Source of the DNA: Callipepla californica brunnescens
Lineage: Eukaryota > Chordata > Aves > Galliformes > Odontophoridae
Direction of reading: 5' to 3'
Assembly: GCA_023055505.1 (NCBI GenBank)
Contig: JALIRH010000026.1
Location: 9,253,591 to 9,317,590 of the forward strand
DNA length: 64,000 bases
Shown: positions 50,062 to 58,680 of the stretch, in pieces
Layout of the letters: each line of letters starts with the position of its first letter
How positions within the stretch are numbered: the stretch's first letter is position 1
Notes under the pieces: generated by a model
The model's database searches: none
The model's input: only the letters and a program-made list of their open reading frames with translations
What the model was told of the DNA's origin: nothing
Made by a program: the position numbers and the translations under genes

Positions 50062-50093
50062 CATGTAGCACTACCTTTTTCTAGTGCTACATG
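50062..50093. repeat. Perfect 12-bp hairpin
   Basis: CATGTAGCACTA at 50062-50073 and TAGTGCTACATG at 50082-50093 are exact inverse complements around the loop CCTTTTTC. The arms are of mixed composition, which makes chance less likely than for AT-rich palindromes. No flanking extension of the stem is seen, so it is too short for a microRNA precursor. Confidence 0.85.
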
Positions 50094-52495
50094 TACAGTA
50101 TGATATTACCAGGAGGCACCAGGAAAATCTAAGAGGCGGAAAAATCTGCAAAATGGCAAACAGGGAGCTGGAGAGAAAGAGAGATTAGCTGGATGTTTAC
50201 AGAGACAAAGAAAGGCATTAGAAAAATTTGACTTGATACTTACTACTCACTGGGCAGATGAAGAAAGAGAAGGGACGTTATTCTCTGGTATTCCTCTAAA
50301 CTAGATGAGATTTATAGTGTTTCATATATAGAAATATCTCAGAGTACAACTTGACATAATTTTTCTTTCTGTTTTCTTTTCTCAGGTGGTTTGTTTTTTT
50401 CTTCAGATCACACCCAAGAAGTCTTATCACTATTAGGCACTGCCATCTCCCTCTTGTAGCATAATGGGTTTTCAAGTGAGGAGCATAAAATGGTGGCTCA
50501 AGCAACATAAGAGATGGGTAACGTGATTTTAATGGGAGTTTAAATCTACCTCAGCAGCAGTCCCTGCTAGTTTGTTCCAATATCACTGGTTGGTCTAAGG
50601 GTTGGCTTTACTTTATAATCATTTTCTGAGTTCTGTGTAGTGAGGCTAAAGGATAAGACACAAACTCTCAACTAAATGCAATAACAATGTAATTAAAAAA
50701 AAAAAAGACTTTGAAATCCTTGCTGTACACTGCACAAAATTTTTTGCATTTATTTTGCTTAGCGAAATAACTAAATCTTGATTTTGATTTGGCATTTGTT
50801 CCTTTTGTGATAAGATATTCAAGGCCACCACATGCACTGTTGAAATGCAGTAAATATTTAATGATTTTTCGTTTGCGTGTGACCAAATTAAATTACTTCT
50901 ATCCCCATGTGTACATACATATTTATATATGCGCGTACACATACAATCCTGCAGATACATACACATTCACACATTAAAGCTATGGAGAAACAGAATAGGT
51001 GCATAATACCTGGAAAAAGAAAAATTAGTCTTCAAAATATTCTATTAAGTAAAGGAAAGATCAACACTGTTATTCAGCAGTGGTGACATAGGCCCAAGAG
51101 TGTGTTTTACAAAAAGTGTGATAGGACAGATTGGAGTTATTGCCTGGGCCACTACTTAAAATTCAAATGGCCCTATTAACCTGGACCTCTTCTCTTATAC
51201 TGAGAACCTTCAAGTTGGCAAGAGACTGAAGATTTTGTGTAAAGGTTATTTGGCGGTCACTGAAGCAAGTCTATTTCCTAATGGACAGATGTCCTCCTAA
51301 AACCCTCCCAGATGACATCTTGTTTGAAGCTATGCCAGGTTAAGCAAAGACTGGGTAGACACATCAACTACAGTAGCCTCTCAGAGCTAGCAGCTTTCCC
51401 TTAGAGCCTGGGCACTAGCTCTGTGGCAGAGGACCGTTTGCTTGCAGCACATAGTCTGTGTGTAGGTCTGTCAGTGGGTTGCTTTACATCAGGATTTAGA
51501 GAATATATTTTTCCTCAAGATTATAGCAACACAAGGTGTGGTATATTTGTTTTTTTTTAAATAGAAGAATCTAATTCTTGTTCAGATTTAAATAGCATGA
51601 TAAAATGGAACAGGCTGTCCTACATAAGTTAGAGAGTGGAAGCCTGTGGCTGGTTGTCTTACTATCATTAAATATTTATCTGGCCAGCCTTGAGTAGACT
51701 GAGCTGTATGGTTAGGCAGATCTTCTAAAAACCTACATGACAATAATCATAAGTAACAAGAATTAAATTAATATTAATGATAATTTCTTTTTGCCTCATC
51801 TCATGTAAGTTAGGAAGTGACCCAGGAATTGGATCTTTGCAGGGAGATTCCATACCCGTGTCAGTGACTCATTCAAATACCCCTCTGTAAGGAGTTGCCT
51901 ATATCAATGTGATTGAAGAATCTGCCTATTAAATTTTGGGAGTTGAACTGCTTGAGGATATTGTATGTTCCTGCACTTCAATTATAAAGTTACTATTTGG
52001 TGACAAATCAGAACATACAAATATTTCCTGAAGAGAGAAAAAAGCCCTTCTTTTTCTCAGTAGCCATTAAAGAAATATGGAGATTCACAAAATTACAGTT
52101 AATTTCTCCCTGTCAGGAGCACTCGCTTAAAAAATGACCCAGAAAGATCCAAAGAATAAGATGAAGTTTCAGTAAAAGTGAAAACAAATGACATCAAGAG
52201 CGCAAAAATAGAAACCAATCTCAGCAACAGTCAGTGGGCCTTCCTGGCATTTTTCCCATGTTCAGATGGCATCGGTCACAATTTAGGTGTGACTGTTATG
52301 TATCTGTAATTGGTGGTCCTTTCTTATAGCAGGTGATCCATTGCTTCCAATCCCACTCCTTAGTGAAATAATGTTAAACTATCTTACAAAAGAGAGGGGA
52401 ATAAATTAGAGCCAACTAAAATAAATGCTGTTTTTCACAGCCAGCTGTCACTGATGGACTTCACTTTCACAGAAGGTCAGAGTTTAATACTGCCT

Positions 52496-52519
52496 TTTTT
52501 TTTTTCTTTTTTTTTTTTA
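52496..52519. repeat. T-rich tract
   Basis: Two T runs separated by a single C. Low-complexity sequence. Confidence 0.8.
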
Positions 52520-54424
52520 ATGTTGTTTGCTTAAAAAATCTGAAAGAACTCCTAGGTGTTGTGAATTAAACAAATTAACATCTCAAAGGTAATCCAGGAA
52601 GGTTGGTTAAACTGATCTCATGTCAGTTTGTGTGGCCAATCAGCCAGGAAGAAGGAAACAGCATTTTCCAAATGAAGCTTTAGTTAAGTGAAAGGCATGT
52701 AAGACTGCTCCATTTATCTGTCTCTTCTCCCCAAATAGAAGATCAGGCCTCAAGCAGGTAAAGGAGAGAAGCGTGATGTGTGGAGAGGAAACACACATCA
52801 GATGGATACATCTGTTTTCCTGCTGCATCTGTTTTACAAGACTTTCTTTCCTTAGTTGCTTCTCTAGGGGTTGCACTCACATGCAGCACTGCAAGAGATG
52901 AGAAGAAGAAGTATTAAGCACATCAACCATTATCCTGGTTGTAGTTAGACTGTTAGGAAGGAGACTATTCCCTGTAGTTAAAAACACTGGTTGGTCGGCA
53001 GTGATCCTTCTCCATGAATGCTAATGGTAGAGCTGAAGAGATGCTGACATAACTGAGAGCATTTTGGGAGGGAAATTTTAGTGAAGGAAGAGGAGCGTGG
53101 CTAAAAACTGTGGAATTTAAGTGTCCAGAGAGCCTAGGGCAGCATGCCTGAAGTCTCAGGAAATGTGCTCATAACTTACTAGAGGTTTGCAGTGGCTTGG
53201 GTCTGATTAATAGAGTCGTTTTTAGAATAATATTTCCACAGGATCAGTAAATTCTGTTCTGGATTTTTCTTCCTGGTTTCAACTTTCTGTAAGTGCTTAG
53301 CATATATTGATTAGAAGAGACCATTATCCTTTTTCAATTTTCTTTTTTAATACCTTGAACGAATTATGTAGCACAAGATTTTTCACTTTCTTTGTATAGA
53401 TGACACCAGTTTGTGGTTTTAATGAATAAGAATTGAAGAGAATGAAAGGTAGGAAGTACAAATGATTTTATCTCTGTGGGGGATGCATATTATGTCAATA
53501 ATGTGTTCATTATTTAAAGTGAATTTACTTAAAATTTATGTTTTAATTTTACTTCAGTCTCGTTTCTTTCAAGCTTTCAGGCAGTGTTCTTTGCTACTGG
53601 AATTATTATTCAGAACTACACTCAAAAAGCGTTTTTATTAGATAGAGGGTATTTGTGAACTACAAACTCTTGGCTGTGCTTTCTGTCCTGTTAAGTATGT
53701 CCACAGTCTTAAGTGAAAATTTCCATTTAGTGTGGCCAATTCAGGGTGCATTTGCTGGATGGTTTAAATAGTCTTTCAGGATAGCTGGCTTCTAGATAAG
53801 GCCTCAAAATTCTTAGTATTATCTAAACTGGGGATTAAAAAGTTTCAGTTTTCCAAAGGTTTTCATTACATTTCCTACTCGGTCTGCACCGCATTGTACA
53901 TTATTAAAGAGTACTGCACCGACGTGCCCCCAAAAGAAGCAAATTAACATTTCTTGTGAACTCTGTTCTTTTGTGGAGAAGTAATAATGACTCAAGCAGC
54001 TCTAAAAGTTTTTCAGATGAATCAGAATTTATTACTTGTAAAATTAACGCCCATTACACTCACCAATACTGTGCATTAACTATCATTTATTTAATTTTTT
54101 TTTTTATACAATTTACTGTTCTCAATAACAGTGACTTGCACAGAGGATGCAGACAAACTGCATTATGTGAAGGACTCTTGCTCACTGTCTTTTGTTCTCT
54201 TATCTATCCCTTTCTATTGTCTCTGAAAGTTACATTAGATGCAATTTCTTACATTTTTTACAAGAGACACAGCCCATTCTAGCCAGTGAAAAGGTGATGC
54301 CTGCCTCATGCTCGAGATCTGGTTTTGAAGCCTTTTGGGTGTTCACTGTTTATAGGGGACATGCCAGTGTGGATGTAGAAACAAAAATTGCTGCTGACAG
54401 TTTATTAACAGATTTGGTTATCAA

Positions 54425-54935
54425 ACATAGAATCATAGAATTGTTTGACTTGGAAGGGACCTTTAAAGGTCATCTAGACCAACTTCCTTGCAATGAATAG
54501 GGATACCTACAGCTCGACCAGGTTGCTCAGAGCCCCTTCCCGCTTGACCCTGACTGTCTCCAAGGTTGGGACTTTCACAACCTCTCCAGACAACTTGTTC
54601 CACTGACTCACTATCCTTTCTGTAAAACAAACAAACAAATAATCAACTTTTTACTCATATTGTCTAAATCTCCCTCTTCTAGTTTGAAGCCATTTTCCCT
54701 TGTACCATCACACTGCACCCTGCTAAGAGTCTCTCCCCTTCCTTTCTTATATCCCACCTTTACATTTTGAAAGGCCATTATCAGGTCACCCCTGAGCCTT
54801 CTCTTCTCTAGGCTGAAAAGCCCCAGCTCTCTCAGCCTGTTCCTTTACAAACATGTTCCATCCTTTGGGTCGCTTCTGTGGCCCCCTCTGGCTGTGCTCC
54901 AACAGGTCCTTGTCTCTCTATCTTGTTCTTCCACT
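54425..54935 (-). mobile_element. CR1 LINE 3'-end fragment
   Basis: A classical reverse-strand CR1 3' end: ATAGAATCATAGAATTG, GACTTGGAAGGGACC, GGTCATCTAGACCAAC, AGGTTGCTCAGAGCCCC, CCTTCTCTTCTCTAGGCTGA, AGCCCCAGCTCTCTCAGCC, GTGCTCCAACAGGTCC. An AAAC-type microsatellite-like insertion (about 54625-54640) replaces the usual AAAAAATTTCTTCC segment. It lies about 1.0 kb upstream of the GRID2 CpG island and is the nearest mobile element to the promoter on that side. Confidence 0.95.
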
Positions 54936-55962
54936 GACTTAGTTTGTCTCACTCCTTCCTCTTGAGCTGAATCCTTAAAATTTAGTAGGTATACAGTTGT
55001 GTTCCCAAAGTAGTTCCATGAAGGAAAGGAATGATAGTTCAGTTAGACAGAAATATGCAAGTCAGATACAATTAACTTAATTGAAGTCCTATATCTAAGG
55101 AGATATCTTAGGAGATGCCTTCAGAAAGGGCTGTTTGTAGAGAGATGATCTACTTCTGTTTACAGTTCTACAAAGAGTATCAGATCATATGCGTGAATTC
55201 GGAGCAATTCTTTGACTTCTGTATCCTGTCTCTAGTATAACTGGATGTAACAAGGTCAGAAGAAAAGTATAAGAAGGCATAAAGTTGTGATTTGTACTAG
55301 TTTATAAGAACATTTAACCTGACTGTGCAATTCTTTATCTGTGCAATAGGACAAAGTATTTGGCTACAGCCAAAATCAGAGGATTAATTGGTTAATGAAT
55401 TCATACAACCCTGAGCATAATAAGTGCACTGTGAATGTTTTCCCATAGAAATTTCTCCAATACCTAAAGAGAGAAAGAGGGGAGAAAAAAAAAGTAAATC
55501 CACTGCTTTAAAGAATTGTGACAATTCCATCAAGAACGCAGATAATTAAAATCATATTAATAGATTTTTAGGTCTTTGCTTTCCCCTTGGGGCCAGGTGT
55601 CCCTAATTTTTTTTTCCTTTTCTCCTTCAAGCGGTGTCCCTGACTCAGTTGTCAAAGACTGAGAAGCAGAAGTGCCCATCCAGCTTTGAACTTGATACCT
55701 GCGGTGGAGTTACAAGGTTAAATAAATGGGATGGGTTTTTCTTTTTCTTTTTCTTTTTTTTTAAAGCTGAGCATAAATCTTCAAAAGATTTTTTTTTTTT
55801 CACCCTCCCCCCCCCACCCTCCAATGTATTTTTAGGCTGCGTGCACTCCTGTCTATGTGTCTTCCTCAGTCCCAGTTGAAGATTTCAAGGGAGATGAGAG
55901 CTCTATTTTGTTTCTCCCTCGTATTGCAGATAGGGGGAGGAGGTGGTTATTAGAGAGAAGCG
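54936..55962 (+). promoter_or_regulatory. GRID2: Upstream flank of GRID2, possible distal promoter
   Basis: Single-copy sequence between the nearest CR1 and the CpG island. It becomes C/T-rich toward the right (a C10 run near 55808-55817 and TC-rich sequence from 55900 on). No TATA box in a convincing position can be assigned, as usual for CpG-island genes. An ATG ORF of 19 codons at 55894-55953 would be an upstream ORF only if transcription begins before it. Confidence 0.4.
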
Positions 55963-56522
55963 CGCTCGCTCGCTCTCTCTGTTTCTCCCTCTCTGGCTGA
56001 TAGCACTTATCTCTCGCTCTCTCTCCTTCTCCTAGGTGATCCATTTCTAGGCAACGTGCTGGCTGGTGCCGGAGCCGCCAGCTCTCTCTGCATCCCACCA
56101 GCAAAGGGAGCTCCGAAAGCAACCTGCAGACCATCATTGCCTTCTTCTGCCGTGCTCCGGGCACTCCTCCTCTCGCTCCTGCCCTGTCCAACCACTACCT
56201 CGCGCGACAGAGACTGCACGCTGGGCTTCATTTGCAGATTGATCTGGTTTTTTTTTGCCTTTTTTTTTTTTTTTTAATTTTTGTTTTTCTCCAGTTGTAG
56301 GAAGCGATTTTTAAGCCGAGGCTGGAGGGAGAGCTCTGCATTACTATCCGCATTACCTTGAAGTTCACTTTGTTTTTTGGCCTCCGGGGGGGCTTTTCCT
56401 GCAGGAATCTGGCTGCTGGCACAGGCATCGCCTGCCCTCCCGCTTCCCCACTCCTCCTCCCTCCCTGAAGGCGAGCTCTTTGCTGCGGGCTCCCGGGGCT
56501 CCTCCGGCCGAGAGGGTTCGTT

Positions 56523-56569
56523 CGCGCGCGCGTGTGTGTGTGTGTGTGTGTGCGTGCGTGCGCGTGTGC
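56523..56569. repeat. (CG)n(TG)n alternating purine-pyrimidine tract
   Basis: Forty-odd bases alternate strictly pyrimidine-purine: CG units, then about ten TG units, then mixed CGTG units. This is the classical Z-DNA-forming composition and a length-variable microsatellite. It lies about 390 bases upstream of the GRID2 start codon, inside the probable promoter or leader. Confidence 0.9.
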
Positions 56570-56649
56570 TCGTGTGTGCCTGCGTGGTGTGGGTTGGAAG
56601 TTGCCGTGCAGCAGCCGGGACCGAGCAGCTCCCTGGACCTGGCGGAAGG

Positions 56650-56664
56650 ATGGGGATGGTCTGA
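56650..56664 (+). CDS. Upstream ORF 1 in GRID2 leader (4 codons)
   Basis: ATG GGG ATG GTC TGA: a minimal ORF (M-G-M-V) with A at -3 and G at +4, a strong context. If the leader includes it, scanning ribosomes would have to leak past or reinitiate. It lies 298 bases before the GRID2 ATG. Translation is not shown; conservation in other birds would be the test. Confidence 0.4.
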   Translation: MGMV

Positions 56665-56705
56665 CCGGCAGAGGCGGCTGCTGCCCGCGGCGGCGCCCGG
56701 GCTCG

Positions 56706-56762
56706 ATGGATTTGCTGCCGGCTCTCCCAGCAACTCTGCTGCCCGGGAGTCCTCCGAAGTGA
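56706..56762 (+). CDS. Upstream ORF 2 in GRID2 leader (18 codons)
   Basis: ATG at 56706 opens an 18-residue frame (MDLLPALPATLLPGSPPK) that stops at TGA 56760-56762, 199 bases before the GRID2 start. The context has G at +4. The distance to the main ATG would allow reinitiation. The peptide is leucine/proline-rich, as expected of translated GC-rich leader DNA, and no function is proposed for it. Confidence 0.4.
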   Translation: MDLLPALPATLLPGSPPK

Positions 56763-56961
56763 CGCGGGCTCTCGCTGAGGGGAGAGGCGCCCGGAGCCCT
56801 CCCGCTCGCCCCTCGCCCAGCCGCAGCCGCACGCTTGCCAGCGGGATTTACGCGTTCCTCCGGCACCTCAAACTCTTGGGTTTCCTGCGCCGCGCCATCC
56901 TCCGCGGTGCCATCGTTTCGCCGAGAGAGCCGCCGTCACAAAGCCTGGAGCTCCGCCGGAG

Positions 56962-57049
56962 ATGGAAGTTTTCTCCCTCATCCTGGTTGTGTCCGTCTGT
57001 TGGACTCGAACGTGGAAAGCGGCGATTGCGGATTCAATCATTCATATCG
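56962..57049 (+). CDS. GRID2: GRID2 exon 1: signal peptide and mature N-terminus of glutamate receptor delta-2
   Basis: The exon encodes MEVFSLILVVSVCWTRTW, then KAAIADSIIHI, followed by the first base of a Gly codon and the donor GTAAGG at 57050 (phase 1). From memory, mammalian GRID2 begins MEVF, has RTW before the cleavage site and ADSIIHIG after it, with its first intron in the same Gly codon. The hydrophobic core is residues 4-14; Ala21 and Ala23 at -3/-1 support cleavage before Asp24. GRID2 is the delta-2 member of the ionotropic glutamate receptor family, located at parallel fibre-Purkinje cell synapses, where its N-terminal domain binds cerebellin-1 and bridges to neurexins. The remaining exons (LIVBP-like domain, ligand-binding domain, channel) lie beyond the window. 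GRID1, the paralogue, begins differently. Odd point: Lys19 close to the cleavage site. Confidence 0.92.
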
Positions 57050-57055
57050 GTAAGG
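57050..57055 (+). other. GRID2: Splice donor of GRID2 exon 1
   Basis: GTAAGG after ...CATATCG. The match to the vertebrate donor consensus GTRAGT is good, and the reading frame closes 203 bases further on at a stop, so the signal peptide must be spliced to downstream exons. Confidence 0.88.
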
Positions 57056-57405
57056 GGGTGCTGCGTCTGCCGGTGCCGCTGGACACTTTTTCAGCTCTCC
57101 TTTGCAACCTCCTCGCTGTTGGCAGGCTTCCCCCTCCCCGCAGCCCCCGCTCTCTTTCATCCCTCTCTCGCTGGCTGTGTGTCGTTCGCTCCACTCCCGT
57201 AATTGCTTCCCGCAAGGATCTCGAGCGTCCTCCTTTCCCCCTAGCGCTGTGAGGGAGGCTTTCTTTCCCGCGGGCTACGTGCGTGCTTCAGACCTTGTGC
57301 TTCCACGCGGCTGCCGCTCGGAGTCCGAGGCTCGGGGACACTTCCTCGCTGCCACCAGCCCCTCACCCTGCCGTCCCCCTCCTCACTAACTGCAGCTAAG
57401 TGAAG

Positions 57406-57440
57406 CCCCCCCCCCCCCTCCTCCTCCTCCTCCTCTCCCT
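57406..57440. repeat. GRID2: C13 run followed by (CTC)n
   Basis: Thirteen C residues, then about seven CTC units: a pure homopyrimidine tract able to form triplex or i-motif structures. It lies 357 bases into intron 1. Confidence 0.9.
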
Positions 57441-57943
57441 CGGCGGAACAGGTGGTTTGGCAACGTGAGCGCTTCCCCTCCGCGGGCAGCCGGCCGCAGG
57501 GGCGGGTGGAGGGGGAGCTCCGGCCCCGCTCCCCCTCTTCGATACTCCGGGCGCCTCCCGCGGCCGCGCCGGGAAGGATGCACGGTTCCCCCTACGCAGG
57601 GGGAGGGCGGCTGGCGGCGGGGCGATCGCGATACTCGGCACCGCCCGCACCTTCAGCTGGGGAGGGGGCACCGGGCTTCACCCGCCGGCGCTACCCGGGA
57701 GGGTGCCCCCTCCGCCGGCTCGGCCCCGGGGAACGTGTGGCCCTCCTCCGAGCGGCGGTCAATGTCCGCAGCGGGCCGCTTCAACACCACCCCCTCCCCT
57801 CCCACCCCCGCCGTGGTGGTCCGGGGAGCGGCCGCTCGCCCATCTGCAGGCTCTGCACGCAGGCGGTGCCCTGAGGAATGGGCATCTCGGCGTGCTGAGG
57901 GGGGGGGTCCCCTGGGCGGTGTCTCCCCGCTGCCGGGGGTGGC

Positions 57944-57951
57944 TTTATAAA
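57944..57951 (+). promoter_or_regulatory. GRID2: TATA-like motif in intron 1 CpG island
   Basis: TTTATAAA is embedded in GC-rich DNA (GGGGGTGGC before it). This could be the core of an alternative promoter producing a transcript without exon 1, but no downstream start or coding exon supports it. Confidence 0.2.
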
Positions 57952-58407
57952 CATGTCTGCCGGTAGGGCTCCGTGGGAACGGCGTTAGGGCAGCCCGGAC
58001 GGAGCTTTCTGTAGGACTCCGGTTTCCTCGCCGACCCCCTCCCTCATTCCCTCCCGTTCTCAAGCCCTCGGGCGACCGCTTCCCTGAGGTGCCGCAACTT
58101 TATAGGGGTCAGTCCTCTTTGCTGAGTGCGGCTGGAGCGGCGAATATCGCACGGGGGAGGCAGCGCTCGGTGCCCTCCTTTTAAAGGGAGAAGGACTTCT
58201 TTTAAACATTTCCTTCTCCCGGCTGTAAACTGTCGAAGCGACACTAGGAGACGGTCTGCCTTATAATTTCTTACTTGGGAGCTTGCAGCGGAGTGATCGC
58301 ATTTTAGGATTTGGGGGAAATCTGGGCTGAGTAACAGATAGGGAGTTGCTCGGAGATTTCTTGCCCCGACCCCGGGCCGAGGGAACGCTGGGTTCTGCAG
58401 CAGCAAA

Positions 58408-58437
58408 GGGCGGGGGGGGGGGGAGGGGAGAAGGGGG
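58408..58437 (+). repeat. GRID2: G-run cluster, predicted G-quadruplex
   Basis: Four G runs (3, 12, 4 and 5 bases) separated by C, A and AGAA lie on the non-template strand of GRID2. The pattern satisfies the G3+N1-7 four-run rule. It marks the right end of the CpG island. Confidence 0.85.
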
Positions 58438-58529
58438 CGACAGCTTTTCTCTTTTCACGTTAATGGCATTTTGGTTTGTTTCTCTTATTATATACTGAGA
58501 ATGCAACACATTTTACCGTTTTTTTTTTT

Positions 58530-58680
58530 TTTTTAATTATAATGCCATTAGCGGTTAGATGCATCAGCACAGTAAATCCTTGCTGAAAGAAAAAAAAAAA
58601 ATACCCGGGTAGTTGCTTCTCACACAATTAATTTGCCTTGAGAGACAATTAGTACGGTTGACAAGGGGATTAGCTCCTTT
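58530..58680. promoter_or_regulatory. GRID2: Cluster of homeodomain-type TAAT motifs after the CpG island
   Basis: Within 150 bases are TTAATTATAAT, GCCATTAGCGG, ACAATTAATTT, ACAATTAGTAC and GGATTAGCTCC, each holding a TAAT/ATTA core of the kind bound by homeodomain factors. The location just inside intron 1 of a neuronal gene would suit an enhancer. AT-rich DNA produces such cores often, so this stays a low-confidence suggestion. Confidence 0.25.

Larger units (their letters stand above)
46646..54424. other. Repeat-poor intergenic DNA, no gene seen
   Basis: Nearly 7.8 kb in which no gene or clear mobile element was recognised. Frames at 46998-47261 minus, 49729-50103 plus and 53956-54282 plus show no domain. 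A perfect 12-bp hairpin lies at 50062-50093 and a T-rich tract at 52496-52519. A phrase at about 51600-51710 (GGAACAGGCTGTCC) faintly recalls CR1 but is too weak to call. Confidence 0.55.
56037..56961 (+). other. GRID2: Probable GRID2 5' leader (5' UTR region)
   Basis: The region upstream of the GRID2 ATG has no in-frame ATG open to it. The true 5' end cannot be read from the sequence, so the left limit is arbitrary. It holds two ATG-initiated short ORFs at 56650-56664 and 56706-56762, both closed before the main start, and a (CG)n(TG)n tract. The main ATG at 56962 has G at -3 and G at +4, a strong Kozak context. Longer frames that overlap the start (for example 56480-57202) begin with TTG and have no ATG. 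Confidence 0.6.
55963..58440. promoter_or_regulatory. GRID2: CpG island spanning GRID2 promoter, exon 1 and start of intron 1
   Basis: From CGCGCTCGCTCG at about 55961 to the G-run near 58437 the sequence is strongly GC-rich with frequent CpG, including NotI-type GCGGCCGC sites near 57558 and 57826, in contrast to the AT-rich DNA on both sides. Such islands mark promoters of developmentally regulated vertebrate genes with dispersed transcription starts. It also contains a TC-rich initiator-like zone (55970-56035), a Z-DNA-prone tract, C13 and G12 runs. Antisense frames of up to 212 codons in it come from low stop-codon density. Confidence 0.9.

Noticed and set aside
51600..51710. Phrase resembling the CR1 3' region (GGAACAGGCTGTCC)
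   Set aside because: Too short and diverged; the following CR1 phrases are missing.
56228..56866. 212-codon minus-strand frame in the CpG island
   Set aside because: GC-rich DNA has few stops; the translation is low-complexity (Arg/Pro/Ala and alternating His-Thr from the TG repeat) and matches no family that I know.
56480..57202. 240-codon plus frame overlapping the GRID2 start
   Set aside because: It begins with TTG, contains a microsatellite translation (Val-Cys repeats) and is in a different frame from the well-supported GRID2 start.
57452..58063. Several 90-160 codon frames on both strands downstream of exon 1
   Set aside because: All lie in the intronic part of the CpG island, are rich in Gly/Pro/Arg and overlap each other; no ATG context, domain or splice site supports them.
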